Assembly (NCBI RefSeq): GCF_004331255.1
Contig: NZ_SJOF01000014.1
Location: 1-64,000 of the forward strand
Length of the DNA: 64,000 nt
Source of the DNA: Acinetobacter sp. ANC 4173
GTDB taxonomy: Bacteria > Pseudomonadota > Gammaproteobacteria > Pseudomonadales > Moraxellaceae
Direction of reading: 5' to 3'
Part shown: positions 51,224 through 61,861 of the stretch, piece after piece
Layout of the letters: every line of letters begins with the position of its first letter
Numbering within the stretch: position 1 is the first letter of the stretch
The notes under the pieces: generated by a model
Database searches by the model: none
Told to the model about the DNA's origin: nothing
The model's input: only the letters and a program-made list of their open reading frames with translations
Program-made: the position numbers and the translations under genes

Positions 51224-52685
51224 AATATGGGTAATTGATGATGATCGCGCCATGCGATGGGTGCTAGAAAAAACATTCAAAGAAGAAGGTTTTGATGTTA
51301 CTAGCTTTGAAGAAGCACAATCTGCCTTAGACCAACTGCCAACTGACGCGCCTGATGTCATTCTTACTGACATTCGCATGCCAGGAATTGATGGTCTAAC
51401 TTTTTTAGCCAAAGTTAAGAGCAACTATCCAGACCTACCTGTCATTATTATGACAGCACACTCCGATCTTGAATCAGCAGTGTCTAGTTATCAAACCGGT
51501 GCTTTTGAATATTTACCAAAACCATTTGATATTGATGAAGCGTTAGCATTAGTCAATCGTGCAATTTTGCACATCACTAAACTACAACAACAAGAATCTG
51601 CAAAAACAGTATCACCTATTCAATCTACAGAAATTATTGGTGAATCTCCTGCCATGCAGGAAGTTTTCCGTGCCATTGGGCGCTTATCACAATCACATAT
51701 TACCGTATTGATTAATGGCGAGTCTGGCACAGGTAAAGAATTAGTTGCACATGCGCTACATCGCCATTCACCACGTAGTAGCAAGCCATTTATTGCCTTA
51801 AATATGGCAGCAATTCCAAAAGACTTAATAGAAACTGAACTCTTCGGTCATGAAAAAGGCGCGTTTACTGGCGCCAATACGCAACGTCAAGGTCGTTTTG
51901 AACAAGCCAATGGCGGTACGTTATTTCTGGATGAAATTGGTGACATGCCCTTCGAAACCCAAACACGTCTATTACGTGTCTTGGCGGATGGTGAGTTCTA
52001 TCGCGTCGGTGGTCACATTCCTGTTAAGGTCGATGTCCGTATTGTGGCAGCAACACACCAAGACCTCGAAAAATTAGTCAATGAAGGACGTTTCCGCGAA
52101 GACTTATATCACCGTCTTAACGTCATTCGCATTCATATTCCAAAACTTGCGCATCGCAGTGAAGATATTCCGATGCTAGCACAGCACTTTCTTGCACGTG
52201 CAGGTAAGGAACTCGGGGTCAGTCCGAAGATTTTGCGCCTAGAAACACAAGAGTATATGCAGCAACTTCCTTGGCCGGGTAATGTCCGCCAACTGGAAAA
52301 TACCTGCCGCTGGCTTACTGTCATGATTACAGGTCGTGAAGTTTACCCAGAAGATCTGCCTTCTGAACTTAAGCAAATTCCGATTGAGAAAGCATCAGAA
52401 CACGCGACAACTCCACATTTTGATCGTATTTCACTACATCACTGGGATGAGTTACTGGGTCAATGGGCAATTCAAAAGCTCAAAAATGGTGAAATGAAGA
52501 TTCTTGATATTGCGACACCAATGTTTGAACGCACACTTATTAATGCTGCACTACAACAGACTCGTGGTCGCAAACGCCATGCTGCTGAGCTTTTAGGTTG
52601 GGGGCGAAATACGCTGACACGCAAACTGAAAGAACTCGGTATGGATACCGCAGACGATGACATTGAAGAAGAAATAGAAGGTTAA
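51210..52685 (+). CDS. glnG: nitrogen response regulator NtrC
   Basis: A 491-residue sigma54 activator: receiver domain with phospho-acceptor Asp54 (DVILTDIRMPG), AAA+ domain with GESGTGKE Walker A and the sigma54-contact loop GAFTGA, and a C-terminal Fis-type helix-turn-helix (KRHAAELLGWGRNTLTRKLK). The start at 51210 has GGGAG upstream and lies within ntrB. A terminator follows the stop. Confidence 0.96.
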   Translation: MSRNKIWVIDDDRAMRWVLEKTFKEEGFDVTSFEEAQSALDQLPTDAPDVILTDIRMPGIDGLTFLAKVKSNYPDLPVIIMTAHSDLESAVSSYQTGAFEYLPKPFDIDEALALVNRAILHITKLQQQESAKTVSPIQSTEIIGESPAMQEVFRAIGRLSQSHITVLINGESGTGKELVAHALHRHSPRSSKPFIALNMAAIPKDLIETELFGHEKGAFTGANTQRQGRFEQANGGTLFLDEIGDMPFETQTRLLRVLADGEFYRVGGHIPVKVDVRIVAATHQDLEKLVNEGRFREDLYHRLNVIRIHIPKLAHRSEDIPMLAQHFLARAGKELGVSPKILRLETQEYMQQLPWPGNVRQLENTCRWLTVMITGREVYPEDLPSELKQIPIEKASEHATTPHFDRISLHHWDELLGQWAIQKLKNGEMKILDIATPMFERTLINAALQQTRGRKRHAAELLGWGRNTLTRKLKELGMDTADDDIEEEIEG

Positions 52686-52690
52686 TCCTT

Positions 52691-52722
52691 AAAAAAACAG
52701 CTCCTTGATGGAGCTGTTTTTT
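52691..52722. terminator. terminator after ntrC
   Basis: AAAAAACAGCTCC-TTGAT-GGAGCTGTTTTTT; works in both directions between ntrC and the convergent small gene. Confidence 0.9.
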
Positions 52723-53047
52723 ATAATTCAGATGAAAACCCAGTATATCGATACATATTTTCTACCCCCAACGCTGAACGCACTAGAATGGCATGCTCAA
52801 AATCAACTTTCTGAATTTCTTCATATATATTTGCCACCTCATCACCATGAATTTCATCAACTGAACGGGGCATTTTTTCTTCAAAAGAATCCGATACGAA
52901 CTCAAATCCCAAATCCATTGCAATAAATAATGTATGTTCACACGGCTGGATATATTGCTCTTGCGCCCAATCTACAACAGCCTGCTGACAAATTGGACAA
53001 CTGATATTGCTTTCTGCTGAATCTATTTCAATAATTTGTTGGTACAT
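52721..53047 (-). CDS. hypothetical protein with CPIC zinc-like motif
   Basis: A 108-residue soluble protein. ISCPICQQAV at residues 15-24 and QPCEHTLF at 34-41 give three Cys and one His that could bind zinc. The rest is acidic and alpha/beta. It is seen in Acinetobacter genomes as a conserved hypothetical, as far as I recall. It is convergent with ntrC and transcribed away from the LysR gene. Confidence 0.7.
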   Translation of the reverse strand: MYQQIIEIDSAESNISCPICQQAVVDWAQEQYIQPCEHTLFIAMDLGFEFVSDSFEEKMPRSVDEIHGDEVANIYEEIQKVDFEHAILVRSALGVENMYRYTGFSSEL

Positions 53048-53184
53048 CTTTTTTCAACTGTAATCACTTAATTGCAGTCTAATAGATTCAACAGCAAAAT
53101 TACATGAAAGACTCACGATTAAAAATTGACAATATGCAACATTAACTCTAAATTTTAGAAATTGTTGCATAAATGGAATTATAA

Positions 53185-54090
53185 ATGTTATCCGACCTCG
53201 ATGATTTTTATTGCTTTGCTTTAGTGGTTGAACATGGAGGCTTTAGTGCGGCAGAACGCGCTACAGATATTCCTAAATCAAAACTCAGTCGTCGCGTTTA
53301 TAATTTAGAAGAACACCTTGGGGTGCGACTTATTCAACGCAGTTCACGTCATTTTGCCGTGACTGAGATTGGCATGAATGTCTATCGACACGCTCAGGTC
53401 ATGATGAACGCTGCACAGGCAGCCCATGATTTGGTGGATCATTTAAGTGTAGAGCCGCGCGGGGTAATTAAAGTCAGCCTACCCGTCTCGATTGCTCAGA
53501 ATGAAATGACCAAGATCTTGCCCAATTTCCTCAAAAAATATCCAGAAATTAAGGTTCAACTTCTGGTGAGTAATCGTCGGGTCGATGTGATTAATGAAGG
53601 TATAGATTTAGCCCTTCGCGTCCGATCAAATCTGGATGACGATCCTAGCCTTATCTTGAGAAAATTTGAATTAATTGAACAGCATCTATTTGCGAGTCAG
53701 GCCTATCTCAATGAATTTGGCGAGCTTAAACAACCCGAAGATTTAGCACATCACCACATATTGAGCATGGTCGATGAGCATCTTGATCAGCAAATTATTG
53801 TACATGACAACCAGAATCATCAAAAGAAAATCAAGGTGAATCCTGTTGTCATGGGTTCAGACTTAATGATGTTGGCACAACTGGCCCGACAAAACTGCGG
53901 CATTGCTTTACTACCAGATTCGATTGCACAAGATTTTATTAAAACTGGAGAACTCGTGCGCGTTTTACCAGAATGGAAAGCACCTCATGGTATATTCCAC
54001 GCGGTCTATCCATCTCGCAGAGGGCAACTTCCTGCTGTACGCGTTTTTATTGATTACTTAGTTGAGCATTTAGCACACAAACATAAGTAA
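53185..54090 (+). CDS. LysR-family transcriptional regulator
   Basis: A 301-residue LysR regulator: N-terminal winged helix (FALVVEHGGFSAAERATDIP, then KSKLSRRVYNLEEHLGVRLI), linker helix and a periplasmic-binding-protein-like effector domain. It resembles the DmlR/AaeR group that lies beside a divergently transcribed target, but here the neighbour is a small hypothetical gene, so the target is not evident. Confidence 0.93.
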   Translation: MLSDLDDFYCFALVVEHGGFSAAERATDIPKSKLSRRVYNLEEHLGVRLIQRSSRHFAVTEIGMNVYRHAQVMMNAAQAAHDLVDHLSVEPRGVIKVSLPVSIAQNEMTKILPNFLKKYPEIKVQLLVSNRRVDVINEGIDLALRVRSNLDDDPSLILRKFELIEQHLFASQAYLNEFGELKQPEDLAHHHILSMVDEHLDQQIIVHDNQNHQKKIKVNPVVMGSDLMMLAQLARQNCGIALLPDSIAQDFIKTGELVRVLPEWKAPHGIFHAVYPSRRGQLPAVRVFIDYLVEHLAHKHK

Positions 54091-54094
54091 AGAT

Positions 54095-54126
54095 AAAAAA
54101 AAAGCTTATCCGAGAAGGATAAGCTT
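54095..54126 (-). terminator. terminator shared by map and the LysR gene
   Basis: AAGCTTATCC/GGATAAGCTT stem (54102-54111 with 54117-54126) followed on the minus strand by nine T, so it mainly ends the map transcript. Confidence 0.75.
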
Positions 54127-54338
54127 GAAATAAGAAACTACAGCGAGAATCTTGGAGTGCATTTTATAGACCGATCTTAATTCGATCAAAGACAAAAAAA
54201 CGATTAATATTTTTGCTCAAAAATCACACAGCCTAGAAAAACTATAACTCAAGCAAAACAAAGATCGAAATTAACTATTAATATTCGCGAACAAACAAAA
54301 AACTTAGACTTAAGTCTAAATTCGATTTAATTGAGTGG

Positions 54339-55136
54339 TCACTTAATTTCTGGATAATCTCCAGTCCCTTCTGGCCAAGGCGTCAATAACTCAAACCCTG
54401 TATCTGTGACTGCAACCATATGCTCCCATTGAGCAGACAGTGACTTATCCGTAGTCACGACCGTCCAACCATCTTGAAGTTCTTTTACGCTGCCACGACC
54501 GATATTGACCATAGGCTCAATCGTAAACACCATGCCTGTTTTAAGCTTCAAACCTAGGCCTGGTTTCCCATAATGTAAGACGCTTGGCTGCTCATGATAA
54601 ACTTTGCCTATACCATGACCACAATAATCTTTAACAATACTAAACCCTTCGCGCTGTGCAACGGACTGAATAGCAAAACCAATATCCCCTAATGTTGCAT
54701 CGGGTTTAACTGCTTTAATCCCTGCTAACATGGCTTCATACGTGGTATCTACCAGTTTTTTAGCTTCTGGCTTAATACTCCCCACATAATACATACGACT
54801 CGTGTCACCAAAATAACCATCTTTAATAATTGCAACATCGATGTTGATAATATCCCCATCTTGTAAAATACAGGTTGCAGAAGGAATACCGTGACAAACA
54901 ACTTCATTCGGGGAAATACATGTAGTTTTTGTATAACCGTAATAACCAATATTTGCAGGCGTTACATTTAAGGTATTTACAATATAATCATGACAAATAT
55001 CATCCAAATATTCAGTACTGACTCCAGGCTTAACATACTCACCAATCATTGCCAAAACTTGCGCAGCCAAACGTCCTGACACACGTAGTTTTTCAATGTC
55101 TTGCTCAGTTTTAATCACTACTGAAGAAGCCAGCAT
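54339..55136 (-). CDS. map: methionine aminopeptidase type I
   Basis: A 265-residue enzyme with the five metal ligands of MetAP: Asp in INIDVAIIKDG and DGYFGDTSRM, His in CGHGIGKVYHE, Glu in FTIEPMVN and the final Glu in SAQWEHMVAV. It removes the initiator Met. It stands alone here rather than beside rpsB-tsf. The start at 55136 precedes the family N-terminus by a few residues. Confidence 0.95.
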   Translation of the reverse strand: MLASSVVIKTEQDIEKLRVSGRLAAQVLAMIGEYVKPGVSTEYLDDICHDYIVNTLNVTPANIGYYGYTKTTCISPNEVVCHGIPSATCILQDGDIINIDVAIIKDGYFGDTSRMYYVGSIKPEAKKLVDTTYEAMLAGIKAVKPDATLGDIGFAIQSVAQREGFSIVKDYCGHGIGKVYHEQPSVLHYGKPGLGLKLKTGMVFTIEPMVNIGRGSVKELQDGWTVVTTDKSLSAQWEHMVAVTDTGFELLTPWPEGTGDYPEIK

Positions 55137-55460
55137 ATTCTCACCCTCTTAAATGATGCAGGCATTATAATCCTTTTCATTTAAAAATGTTGCGAGTGAT
55201 AACTCAGAAATCAGAACACCATTAACAATATCAAAATTGAGACTCCCAAATAGTGTACAACACCTTTCCCATCTAACTTTTTTATAATTTTCTAAACAGA
55301 CTCTTTAGTAATTTTTCATCAGTTTTCAGCCATATAATTCAACCATTAGTCAAACCACACAAAAGTTTGTATAAAAAAAATTCATATTACATATAAAAAA
55401 TTTTCCAAAGTCCTTATTTTCTACTAGAATCGCCTGTTTTTAGTCAATGCATCTCTCCAA
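55137..55460. other. intergenic region between map and brnQ
   Basis: An A/T-rich divergent gap of about 320 bases. It should contain the promoters of map and brnQ; a TAGAAT -10-like element lies about 40 bases before the brnQ start. I see no riboswitch, terminator or small gene. Confidence 0.5.
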
Positions 55461-56753
55461 ATGACGAATCTTCGTACTAGAGATATTATTGCCTTGGGTT
55501 TCATGACCTTTGCTCTGTTCATTGGAGCAGGTAATATTATCTTTCCTCCTATTGTTGCCCAACAAGCGGGTGAACATGTTTGGCTAGCAGCTGCTGGCTT
55601 TCTGGTCACTGCAGTGGGTTTACCTGTAATTACCATTATTGCACTTTCACGTGTAGAAGGTTCAATTCAACTGCTCAGCTCTCCACTGGGTAAAGTTGCC
55701 AGTTTAATCTTAACCATTGTCTGTTATTTGGCTGTAGGTCCACTCTTCGCTACACCTCGTACAGCAACTGTTTCTTATGAAATTGGATTTTCCTCATATT
55801 TTGGTACTTCACCCAATAGTTTGCTGATTTACAGCATTATCTATTTTGCAATTGTTACTCTAGTTTCACTTTATCCAAACAAATTGTTGGATACCGTGGG
55901 GCACTTCCTCGCACCAATCAAAATTGTTTCTTTAGCCGTACTCGGTATTGCAGCATTCTTAATCCCTGCGGGTTATATCCCTCCTGCTATCCATAATTAT
56001 GCAAGCAGCCCAGTGTCTGAAGGTTTTGTAAATGGCTATCTCACCATGGATACGCTTGGCGCTCTGGTATTTGGTATCGTCATTATTCATGCCATTCACT
56101 CACGCGGTGTCACTGACAAAAAGTTAGTTACAAAATACGCGATGATCGCTGGTCTGATTTCTGGTGTTGGTTTAACGCTGGTTTATCTCAGTTTGTTTAA
56201 ACTCGGACTTGGAAGTCATGAAGTCGCACCAAATGCAGCAAATGGCGCTGTTATTTTGCATGCTTATGTGCAACATGCTTTTGGTGACTTAGGTTCAATC
56301 TTCCTTACCGGTATGATTTTCCTTGCATGTATGGTGACTGCTATTGGTCTGACTTGTGCATGTGCAGAATACTTCTCTGAGCTGACTCAAATTCCTTATA
56401 AGATTCTTGTATTTGTTCTAGTTGGTTTTTCACTCCTGATCTCAAATTTAGGTTTAACTAAACTGATTGCAGTATCCGTTCCTGTGCTATGTGCGATTTA
56501 TCCACCTGCAATTGTGGTAATCATGCTCAGTTTCTTCGCAAAATTCTGGAAAAACCCGCCAGCAATTATTGCACCAGTAACTGCAATCGCTTTTATCTTT
56601 GGAATTTTAGAAGGCTTAAAAGCAGCAGAACTCAATTCTTTCTTACCAGAATTTGTTCAACATCTACCATTAAATGAACAAAATCTTGCATGGTTAATCC
56701 CATCTTTACTGGTCTTGGTTATTGCTCTTATCTGCGACAAATTTAGAAAATAA
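55461..56753 (+). CDS. brnQ: branched-chain amino acid transporter BrnQ
   Basis: A 430-residue membrane protein with about 12 hydrophobic segments. The N-terminal [16 protein letters not shown] is the signature of BrnQ, a sodium-coupled symporter for Leu, Ile and Val. It is flanked by long gaps, so it is its own transcription unit. Confidence 0.95.
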   Translation: MTNLRTRDIIALGFMTFALFIGAGNIIFPPIVAQQAGEHVWLAAAGFLVTAVGLPVITIIALSRVEGSIQLLSSPLGKVASLILTIVCYLAVGPLFATPRTATVSYEIGFSSYFGTSPNSLLIYSIIYFAIVTLVSLYPNKLLDTVGHFLAPIKIVSLAVLGIAAFLIPAGYIPPAIHNYASSPVSEGFVNGYLTMDTLGALVFGIVIIHAIHSRGVTDKKLVTKYAMIAGLISGVGLTLVYLSLFKLGLGSHEVAPNAANGAVILHAYVQHAFGDLGSIFLTGMIFLACMVTAIGLTCACAEYFSELTQIPYKILVFVLVGFSLLISNLGLTKLIAVSVPVLCAIYPPAIVVIMLSFFAKFWKNPPAIIAPVTAIAFIFGILEGLKAAELNSFLPEFVQHLPLNEQNLAWLIPSLLVLVIALICDKFRK

Positions 56754-57241
56754 GTTTTCAATTTGTAATTAAAATCCAATTTTACCCAAATTAGATTTTA
56801 GATGTGACCAATAAATGTCGGTTTTACCCAAATCAACTTTTATTGTTTACTTTTCGCAGCCATGCAATACCATGCCCCGCATGTCTAAACGCCCGCTCTA
56901 GCTCCCTCTTCATTAGATTTAATATATGGTCTAATTATTGCTTTATACGACTTAAGCACTATTAAGCTTTTTTCAATATGAAAGTAGGCTAAGTGTTAGG
57001 GTTATGAATATCATATTGATGACATATTTGACCAAAACAATATGTATAGGTAATTACTACCGAATAAAATATGAATCATTCATAAAATAAACAGTTCATC
57101 ACACAAATACTAATGTTAGTCAAATTAAATAGAAAAATAATGGTATTAGCTATTGAAATACCCTTTAATTCGAAGTACAACATTAGTAACCAATCCGACC
57201 AAAACACTTAGGTTTAGGTCAAATTCATAGGAGGGATGGAG
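56754..57241. other. long intergenic region after brnQ
   Basis: About 490 bases, A/T-rich, with no gene seen. It holds a 15-bp perfect palindrome TATGAATCATTCATA at 57070-57084, two copies of GACCAAAACA (57029 and 57197) and two of TTTTACCCAAAT (56780 and 56822). The palindrome looks like an operator for the downstream small membrane gene. Confidence 0.5.
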
Positions 57242-57484
57242 ATGTTATCATTACATTTCAACAAGCAAGTCTTCATTAACGCTCTAAAAGCAAACAAGAA
57301 TATGGTCACGTACTTAAGTACAACCGTGGCACTTATGCTGACTTTGCTTTTTCACGGACTCATTCAAGGACATCTGAAAGCTGAGTATTTTGCATACGCT
57401 CTTTTCGTCTCTGCAGCATTTTACAGTTGGGCTGTAATTGATCAAAAAGTCCGTGCCCAGAAAAAATCTAAGAATTTCGATTGA
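57242..57484 (+). CDS. small membrane protein, unknown
   Basis: An 80-residue protein with two hydrophobic segments (about residues 23-43 and 49-67) and a basic tail (KVRAQKKSKNFD). The start at 57242 is chosen because AGGAGG lies seven bases upstream; the ATG at 57236 is too close to it. A hairpin follows. I do not recognise it. The very strong ribosome site and long leader suggest regulated, high expression. Confidence 0.72.
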   Translation: MLSLHFNKQVFINALKANKNMVTYLSTTVALMLTLLFHGLIQGHLKAEYFAYALFVSAAFYSWAVIDQKVRAQKKSKNFD

Positions 57485-57486
57485 AC

Positions 57487-57513
57487 AGATGGATGATTAT
57501 TCATCCATCTTTA
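57487..57513 (+). terminator. hairpin after the small membrane gene
   Basis: AGATGGATGA-TTAT-TCATCCATCT followed by TT and an A-rich tract; the T-run is short, so termination may be weak. Confidence 0.55.
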
Positions 57514-57530
57514 AAAAAGTATGTAAATAA

Positions 57531-57989
57531 TTAAAATAAATTAAGTCCCGCACCTAGCACTAACATTCCAGTCGCAAACAGCTCACCTACCACCAGTAAA
57601 ACCATCGCTAAAGTCATCATCGCTCGCGGTAGAACCTTATTACCCAATTGATGCGGTACCTTAAATTGATTCGTTGTGTCTTTTAAATAACCATGCAAGA
57701 CATAGCTCACTATTGATGCACTAAAGAAAATCAAATTAATAACCACAAAAATCAGATTCCACATTTCTGACCACATGGAAAATTCAGCAAGCACAGCCAA
57801 AATCAAACTTGCAGATGCATACAACAAACTACTTCTATGTGCGATGTCTACATAATAATGTGCTCTTGCCTGAGTAGAATGTCTAATCTGCCAGTATTTC
57901 CAAACCCCTGTTAACATACCCAACCATAAATACACCCCACTAAAAAGAATTGCCAATTTCATTGCAATTGAAAAATGATCAAACACCAC
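57531..57989 (-). CDS. hypothetical integral membrane protein
   Basis: A 152-residue protein with four predicted membrane segments (about 8-28, 50-68, 76-97 and 122-145). There is no motif I recognise. It is convergent with the small membrane gene and divergent from the hydrolase gene. Conserved hypothetical; transport or stress roles cannot be inferred. Confidence 0.75.
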   Translation of the reverse strand: MVFDHFSIAMKLAILFSGVYLWLGMLTGVWKYWQIRHSTQARAHYYVDIAHRSSLLYASASLILAVLAEFSMWSEMWNLIFVVINLIFFSASIVSYVLHGYLKDTTNQFKVPHQLGNKVLPRAMMTLAMVLLVVGELFATGMLVLGAGLNLF

Positions 57990-58100
57990 CCCTCCTTATC
58001 CTTCTTAAATATGAATTTTATGACTTCTAAGTCATACTTTTAACAAGTTTCTTTTTGGAACTTGGTTAAAGTAATCTAAAACAGCAAATACATAGTGCTT

Positions 58101-58964
58101 ATGAACACTCAACCTCAATCGATTCAAATACAATGTACTGATGGCTATCAATTAAGTGCAAAATTCTATCAAAATCAAATAAATTCCGACAAAGCCTTCC
58201 CTATTCTGATTTGTCCTGCCACGGGAATCGTGAAAGAGTTTTATCACTCTTATGCAGAATGGCTAAATAGTCTCGGACATACTGTCATGTGTTTTGACTT
58301 TAGAGGAATTGGTGCTTCATTGCATGGCCCATTGCACCAATCTGAAGCAACCATTGTCGATTGGGGGCAATTAGATATTACCGCCGCAATTGATTGTCTG
58401 TTAGAACAAACTCAAGCCGAAAAAGTGATTCTCCTTGGCCATAGCGCAGGTGGACAACTCCTTGGTATTTCACCAAATTACAACAAAGTCGCTAAAATCA
58501 TTGCTGTTGCGGGATCAACAGGTCATGTCCGCGGCTTAAAAGGTAAAACCAAATTCCTCGCCCCTATTATGTTTCATGTGGTTTTCCCAATTTCGAGTAA
58601 ACTCAAAGGGTTTGGTGCCACCAAAATGATTGGAATGGGTGAAAACCTCCCCAAAAATGTTGCAAAACAATGGGCTGAATTTTGTGGGACACAAGGTTAT
58701 GTGATGCATGCTGTCAAGAAACAACAACTCGCTGATTACCATAGCCAGATTACTTGCCCCATTACTGCAATTTGGGCATCAGACGATGAAATTGCAACTC
58801 ATCCCAATGTTCAAGCACTACTCGATCTTTATCCAAATGCTGCAACAGCTATGATTGAACTTAAGCCAAAGCAATTTCAACACAAAAGCATTGGTCATAT
58901 GCAGATGTTCCGTAAGTCACATCGTAATATTTGGGGGTTAATTGAACAGCAACTTCACATCTAG
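58101..58964 (+). CDS. alpha/beta hydrolase
   Basis: A 287-residue alpha/beta-fold hydrolase. The nucleophile elbow is GHSAGG (VILLGHSAGGQLLGI, about residue 115), and the oxyanion region FDFRGIGAS is upstream; the catalytic His is in HKSIGHMQMF near the C-terminus. It lacks a signal peptide. It is similar to YheT/serine-aminopeptidase-like hydrolases; the substrate is unknown. ATG 58101 is used; a GTG at 58095 is also in frame. Confidence 0.87.
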   Translation: MNTQPQSIQIQCTDGYQLSAKFYQNQINSDKAFPILICPATGIVKEFYHSYAEWLNSLGHTVMCFDFRGIGASLHGPLHQSEATIVDWGQLDITAAIDCLLEQTQAEKVILLGHSAGGQLLGISPNYNKVAKIIAVAGSTGHVRGLKGKTKFLAPIMFHVVFPISSKLKGFGATKMIGMGENLPKNVAKQWAEFCGTQGYVMHAVKKQQLADYHSQITCPITAIWASDDEIATHPNVQALLDLYPNAATAMIELKPKQFQHKSIGHMQMFRKSHRNIWGLIEQQLHI

Positions 58965-59019
58965 TTTTTCCATCAAATTGTATTTAATCTCCAATCTAGC
59001 TTGATGGCTTTTTATTTCA

Positions 59020-59048
59020 AAAAAACGCCCGATTATTCGGGCGTTTTC
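59020..59048. terminator. bidirectional terminator between hydrolase and TerC genes
   Basis: AAAACGCCCGA-TTAT-TCGGGCGTTTT, a perfect 11-base stem with A and T runs on both sides. Confidence 0.9.
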
Positions 59049-59061
59049 ATCATTATATGAC

Positions 59062-60594
59062 TTAGTGGCGATAAATGATTGTCACGAATTTTATGCGATT
59101 CTCATCTAATTCCGTAACTTCAAAATGCACACCTTGATAATCAAGCTGCGTGCCAACTCGGACTTCACCTTGCGTTTTATCCAGAATCAGACCAGCTACA
59201 CTCATATAACCTGCATCATCTTCCACCAAATCAAAAACACCGAGTTCAAGCTCAAGCTGGTATAAATCCAACATGCCCGAAGCTTTCCATGTTTGATCAT
59301 TAATTTTGACCAAGTCTAATTGCTCATCAGCATCAGGAAATTCACCTGCAATTGCTTCAAAAACATCTAGCGGAGAAATTAAGCCTTTAACATTGGAAAA
59401 TTCATCCGTGACCAAAACCAATGACCCTTTTGATGCTCTTAACGTATTAATGGCATCAATCACCTTCATCTTTTCAAAGATAAAAATTGGACGCTGACGT
59501 TTAATCAGTGATTTTAACGCTTCTTCACCATCATCCAATACATCAAGCAATTCTTTGGCACGCACTACACTAATGACTTTATCCAAGCTGCCGCGGCAGA
59601 CAGGGAATAAACTGTGCGGTACCGCAAGTACCTGTTCTCGAATTTTTTCAGGAGTATCATTTAAATCAACCCATGAAATCTGATTACGAGGCGTCATAAT
59701 AGAAGCAACAGAACGCTCTGCCAGAGTCAATACTCCACCAATCATATAACGCTCTTCAGCTGCAAAGGCTTCCTGAGCTTCAATTTGCTCGGCGTCCATA
59801 TGAGAAGGTTCAACTTTTCCACCCATTAGTTTTAAGATGGAATCTGCGGTACGATGACGCAATGGAATCTTAGATTCATGTTTTGCCACATTACGCTTGG
59901 AATATTGATTAAAGGCTTCAATCAAAATTGCCACGCCAATACCCGAATAAATATAACCTTTTGGAATATGGAAACCAAATCCTTCCGCAATTAAGCTAAT
60001 ACCAATCAACAATAGGAAACTTAAACACAGAATAACAACTGTAGGGTGACGGTTTACAAAGTTAGTGAGTGGCTTAGAGGCAAATAACATTACAATGACT
60101 GCAATAGTTACCGCTGCCATCATCACGTAGATATTATCAACCATACCAATGGCAGTAATGACCGAATCTAGAGAAAAGACCGCATCAAGTACAATAATTT
60201 GCGCAACGACTGCCCAGAAACTGGCATATACCACTGAAGATGTTGATTTAATTTCAGGTTTACCTTCCATCTTCTCGTGCAACTCGGTCACAGCTTTATA
60301 GACCAAGAACAGTCCACCGAAGAGTAAGATTAAGTCACGCCCTGAGAAAGATAAATCGGCAATTTGAATGAGTGGTTTGGTTAACGTAACCAACCACGAG
60401 ATAACGGACAACAACCCCAAGCGCATAATCAATGCGAGAGAAAGACCAATAACGCGCGCTTTATCGCGCTGCTCTGGTGGAAGTTTATCTGCCAAAATGG
60501 CAATAAAGACTAGGTTATCAATACCTAAAACAATTTCTAAAACAATTAGGGTAAGTAAGCCAACCCAAATTCCTGGATCTAATAAGAATTCCAT
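59062..60594 (-). CDS. TerC-family membrane protein with CBS and CorC domains
   Basis: A 510-residue protein. An N-terminal TerC domain with seven membrane segments (residues 1-220; motifs [16 protein letters not shown] and [16 protein letters not shown], with acidic residues inside the membrane) is followed by two CBS domains (about 285-415) and a CorC/HlyC domain (about 425-510). This is the YoaE/YegH/YfjD-like design, proposed to move or sense metal ions, with manganese export suggested for relatives. It is a single-gene unit. Confidence 0.9.
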   Translation of the reverse strand: MEFLLDPGIWVGLLTLIVLEIVLGIDNLVFIAILADKLPPEQRDKARVIGLSLALIMRLGLLSVISWLVTLTKPLIQIADLSFSGRDLILLFGGLFLVYKAVTELHEKMEGKPEIKSTSSVVYASFWAVVAQIIVLDAVFSLDSVITAIGMVDNIYVMMAAVTIAVIVMLFASKPLTNFVNRHPTVVILCLSFLLLIGISLIAEGFGFHIPKGYIYSGIGVAILIEAFNQYSKRNVAKHESKIPLRHRTADSILKLMGGKVEPSHMDAEQIEAQEAFAAEERYMIGGVLTLAERSVASIMTPRNQISWVDLNDTPEKIREQVLAVPHSLFPVCRGSLDKVISVVRAKELLDVLDDGEEALKSLIKRQRPIFIFEKMKVIDAINTLRASKGSLVLVTDEFSNVKGLISPLDVFEAIAGEFPDADEQLDLVKINDQTWKASGMLDLYQLELELGVFDLVEDDAGYMSVAGLILDKTQGEVRVGTQLDYQGVHFEVTELDENRIKFVTIIYRH

Positions 60595-61351
60595 TATTGC
60601 TGCACCTCGATTAACTCAAGGCAAAATTTTAATAAGCTAGACCTGCACGGCGACGGATCCATGTAAAACCTCTTTTTAACAATAGATGGTTTTATTATGC
60701 ATACTCTTTTTGCATTGTAATTACTTTTTTAATTTTTTTTACAAAATCAACTTATTAGATTTGATTTTCAAGAAAGATTAAAATATTATCCTTTGATACA
60801 ATTTAAATACATTGACTAAGTTGATTGTAACAAAACAAAAAACTGAATAGTCATAAATGATTTAGCTCAACTTCCTCAAGGATTAATATTGAATTAAACT
60901 ATTGATTTAATTAATTATTTATAATTTAAATATATCTTTTTCTTAGATTAATGTTTTAAATGACAGAAATGTTTTGTAAACAAAGCCAGTTTTCAAAACA
61001 TTTTTTTATACTAAAATGAAAAACTTATATGGAATATCAGTTTATTTATTACTCAATATGTACGGTAAATGAATTGCCTATTCAACCCAGATTTATTTAT
61101 AGGATTGGTTTCTATGACAAAAGGAAAAGGATTGACCTTTTATCTACCCTTAATGTGCATTCTTAATTTGCACCAAAACCATACTCATTTAGACCTAGAG
61201 CAGTCATTTAAACTTCCTCAGGTATAACTCGTCATCAAGTCACTTCAGATACACAAACTGTATTTTGAAAATCTAATCACATTTATATTGCATAATGTGT
61301 CATGTTTCACATAAAATTAAGCAATATAAAAATAAATATCTGGAATCTCAT
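60595..61351. other. long intergenic region upstream of the MarR gene
   Basis: About 750 bases, very A/T-rich between 60700 and 61060. I see no RNA gene or repeat. One possible short gene (61114-61227) is listed separately. The promoter of the TerC gene and that of the MarR gene must lie here. Confidence 0.5.
61114..61227 (+). CDS. possible 37-residue protein
   Basis: An open frame of 37 codons with AGGA eight bases before the ATG. The product starts MTKGKGLTFYLPLMCILNLH and has a short hydrophobic part. It has no recognisable motif, and such frames arise by chance in A/T-rich gaps, so the call is weak. It could be a leader of the MarR gene 120 bases downstream. Confidence 0.25.
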   Translation: MTKGKGLTFYLPLMCILNLHQNHTHLDLEQSFKLPQV

Positions 61352-61816
61352 ATGACTAAAAAGTATGCGAAGTTTTTACCTACCACTGATGACTTCACCT
61401 TAGAAAACTTTCCTTTTTTTTGGATAACTCAGGTTTATTCACAACACGTGCAAAAGGTCGATCAAGTCCTAAAAAAGTACGGCTTGGATAATTCTCGTCG
61501 TCGCATTTTACTTGCTTTAAAATCCAAACCGAATGCCAGCGTATCTGATCTTTCGGATATGGTCGTATCCAAAATGTCTACAACCACAAAGATTGTCTAT
61601 CGTCTTAAAGATGAGGGCTTGGTTAACACCTATTCATGTGAAGATGATGCTCGTATAACACGGGTCATCCTTACTGAAAAGGGTAATGAAATGACACATA
61701 AAATCAATGATTTAACCAGTGCTGTACTTGAACAATCATTTGAAGGCTTAACCCCTTTACAGATTGAAAAAATGATGGACAGCTTGAAGCATATTTTTAA
61801 CAATCTTAATCGTTAA
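61352..61816 (+). CDS. MarR-family transcriptional regulator
   Basis: A 154-residue winged-helix regulator. The recognition region (NASVSDLSDMVVSKMSTTTK, then VYRLKDEGLVNTYSCEDDAR) and the wing (RITRVILTEKG) are typical of MarR. The start at 61352 (TKKYAKFLPTTDD) is used; the frame extends to 61295. No target gene is divergent from it in the usual way. Ligand unknown. Confidence 0.9.
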   Translation: MTKKYAKFLPTTDDFTLENFPFFWITQVYSQHVQKVDQVLKKYGLDNSRRRILLALKSKPNASVSDLSDMVVSKMSTTTKIVYRLKDEGLVNTYSCEDDARITRVILTEKGNEMTHKINDLTSAVLEQSFEGLTPLQIEKMMDSLKHIFNNLNR

Positions 61817-61827
61817 TTTATAAAATA

Positions 61828-61860
61828 TAAAAGGGGTTCTAAATAGAAGCCCTTTTTATA
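61828..61860. terminator. terminator between MarR and SRAP genes
   Basis: AAAAGGG-G-TTCT-AAAT-AGAA-G-CCCTTTTT, a long stem with one G-G mismatch, serving two convergent genes. Confidence 0.7.
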
Positions 61861-61861
61861 T

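Noticed and set aside
55137..55460. Riboswitch or leader attenuator before brnQ
   Set aside because: No stable stem with a T-run and no leucine- or isoleucine-rich leader peptide was found.
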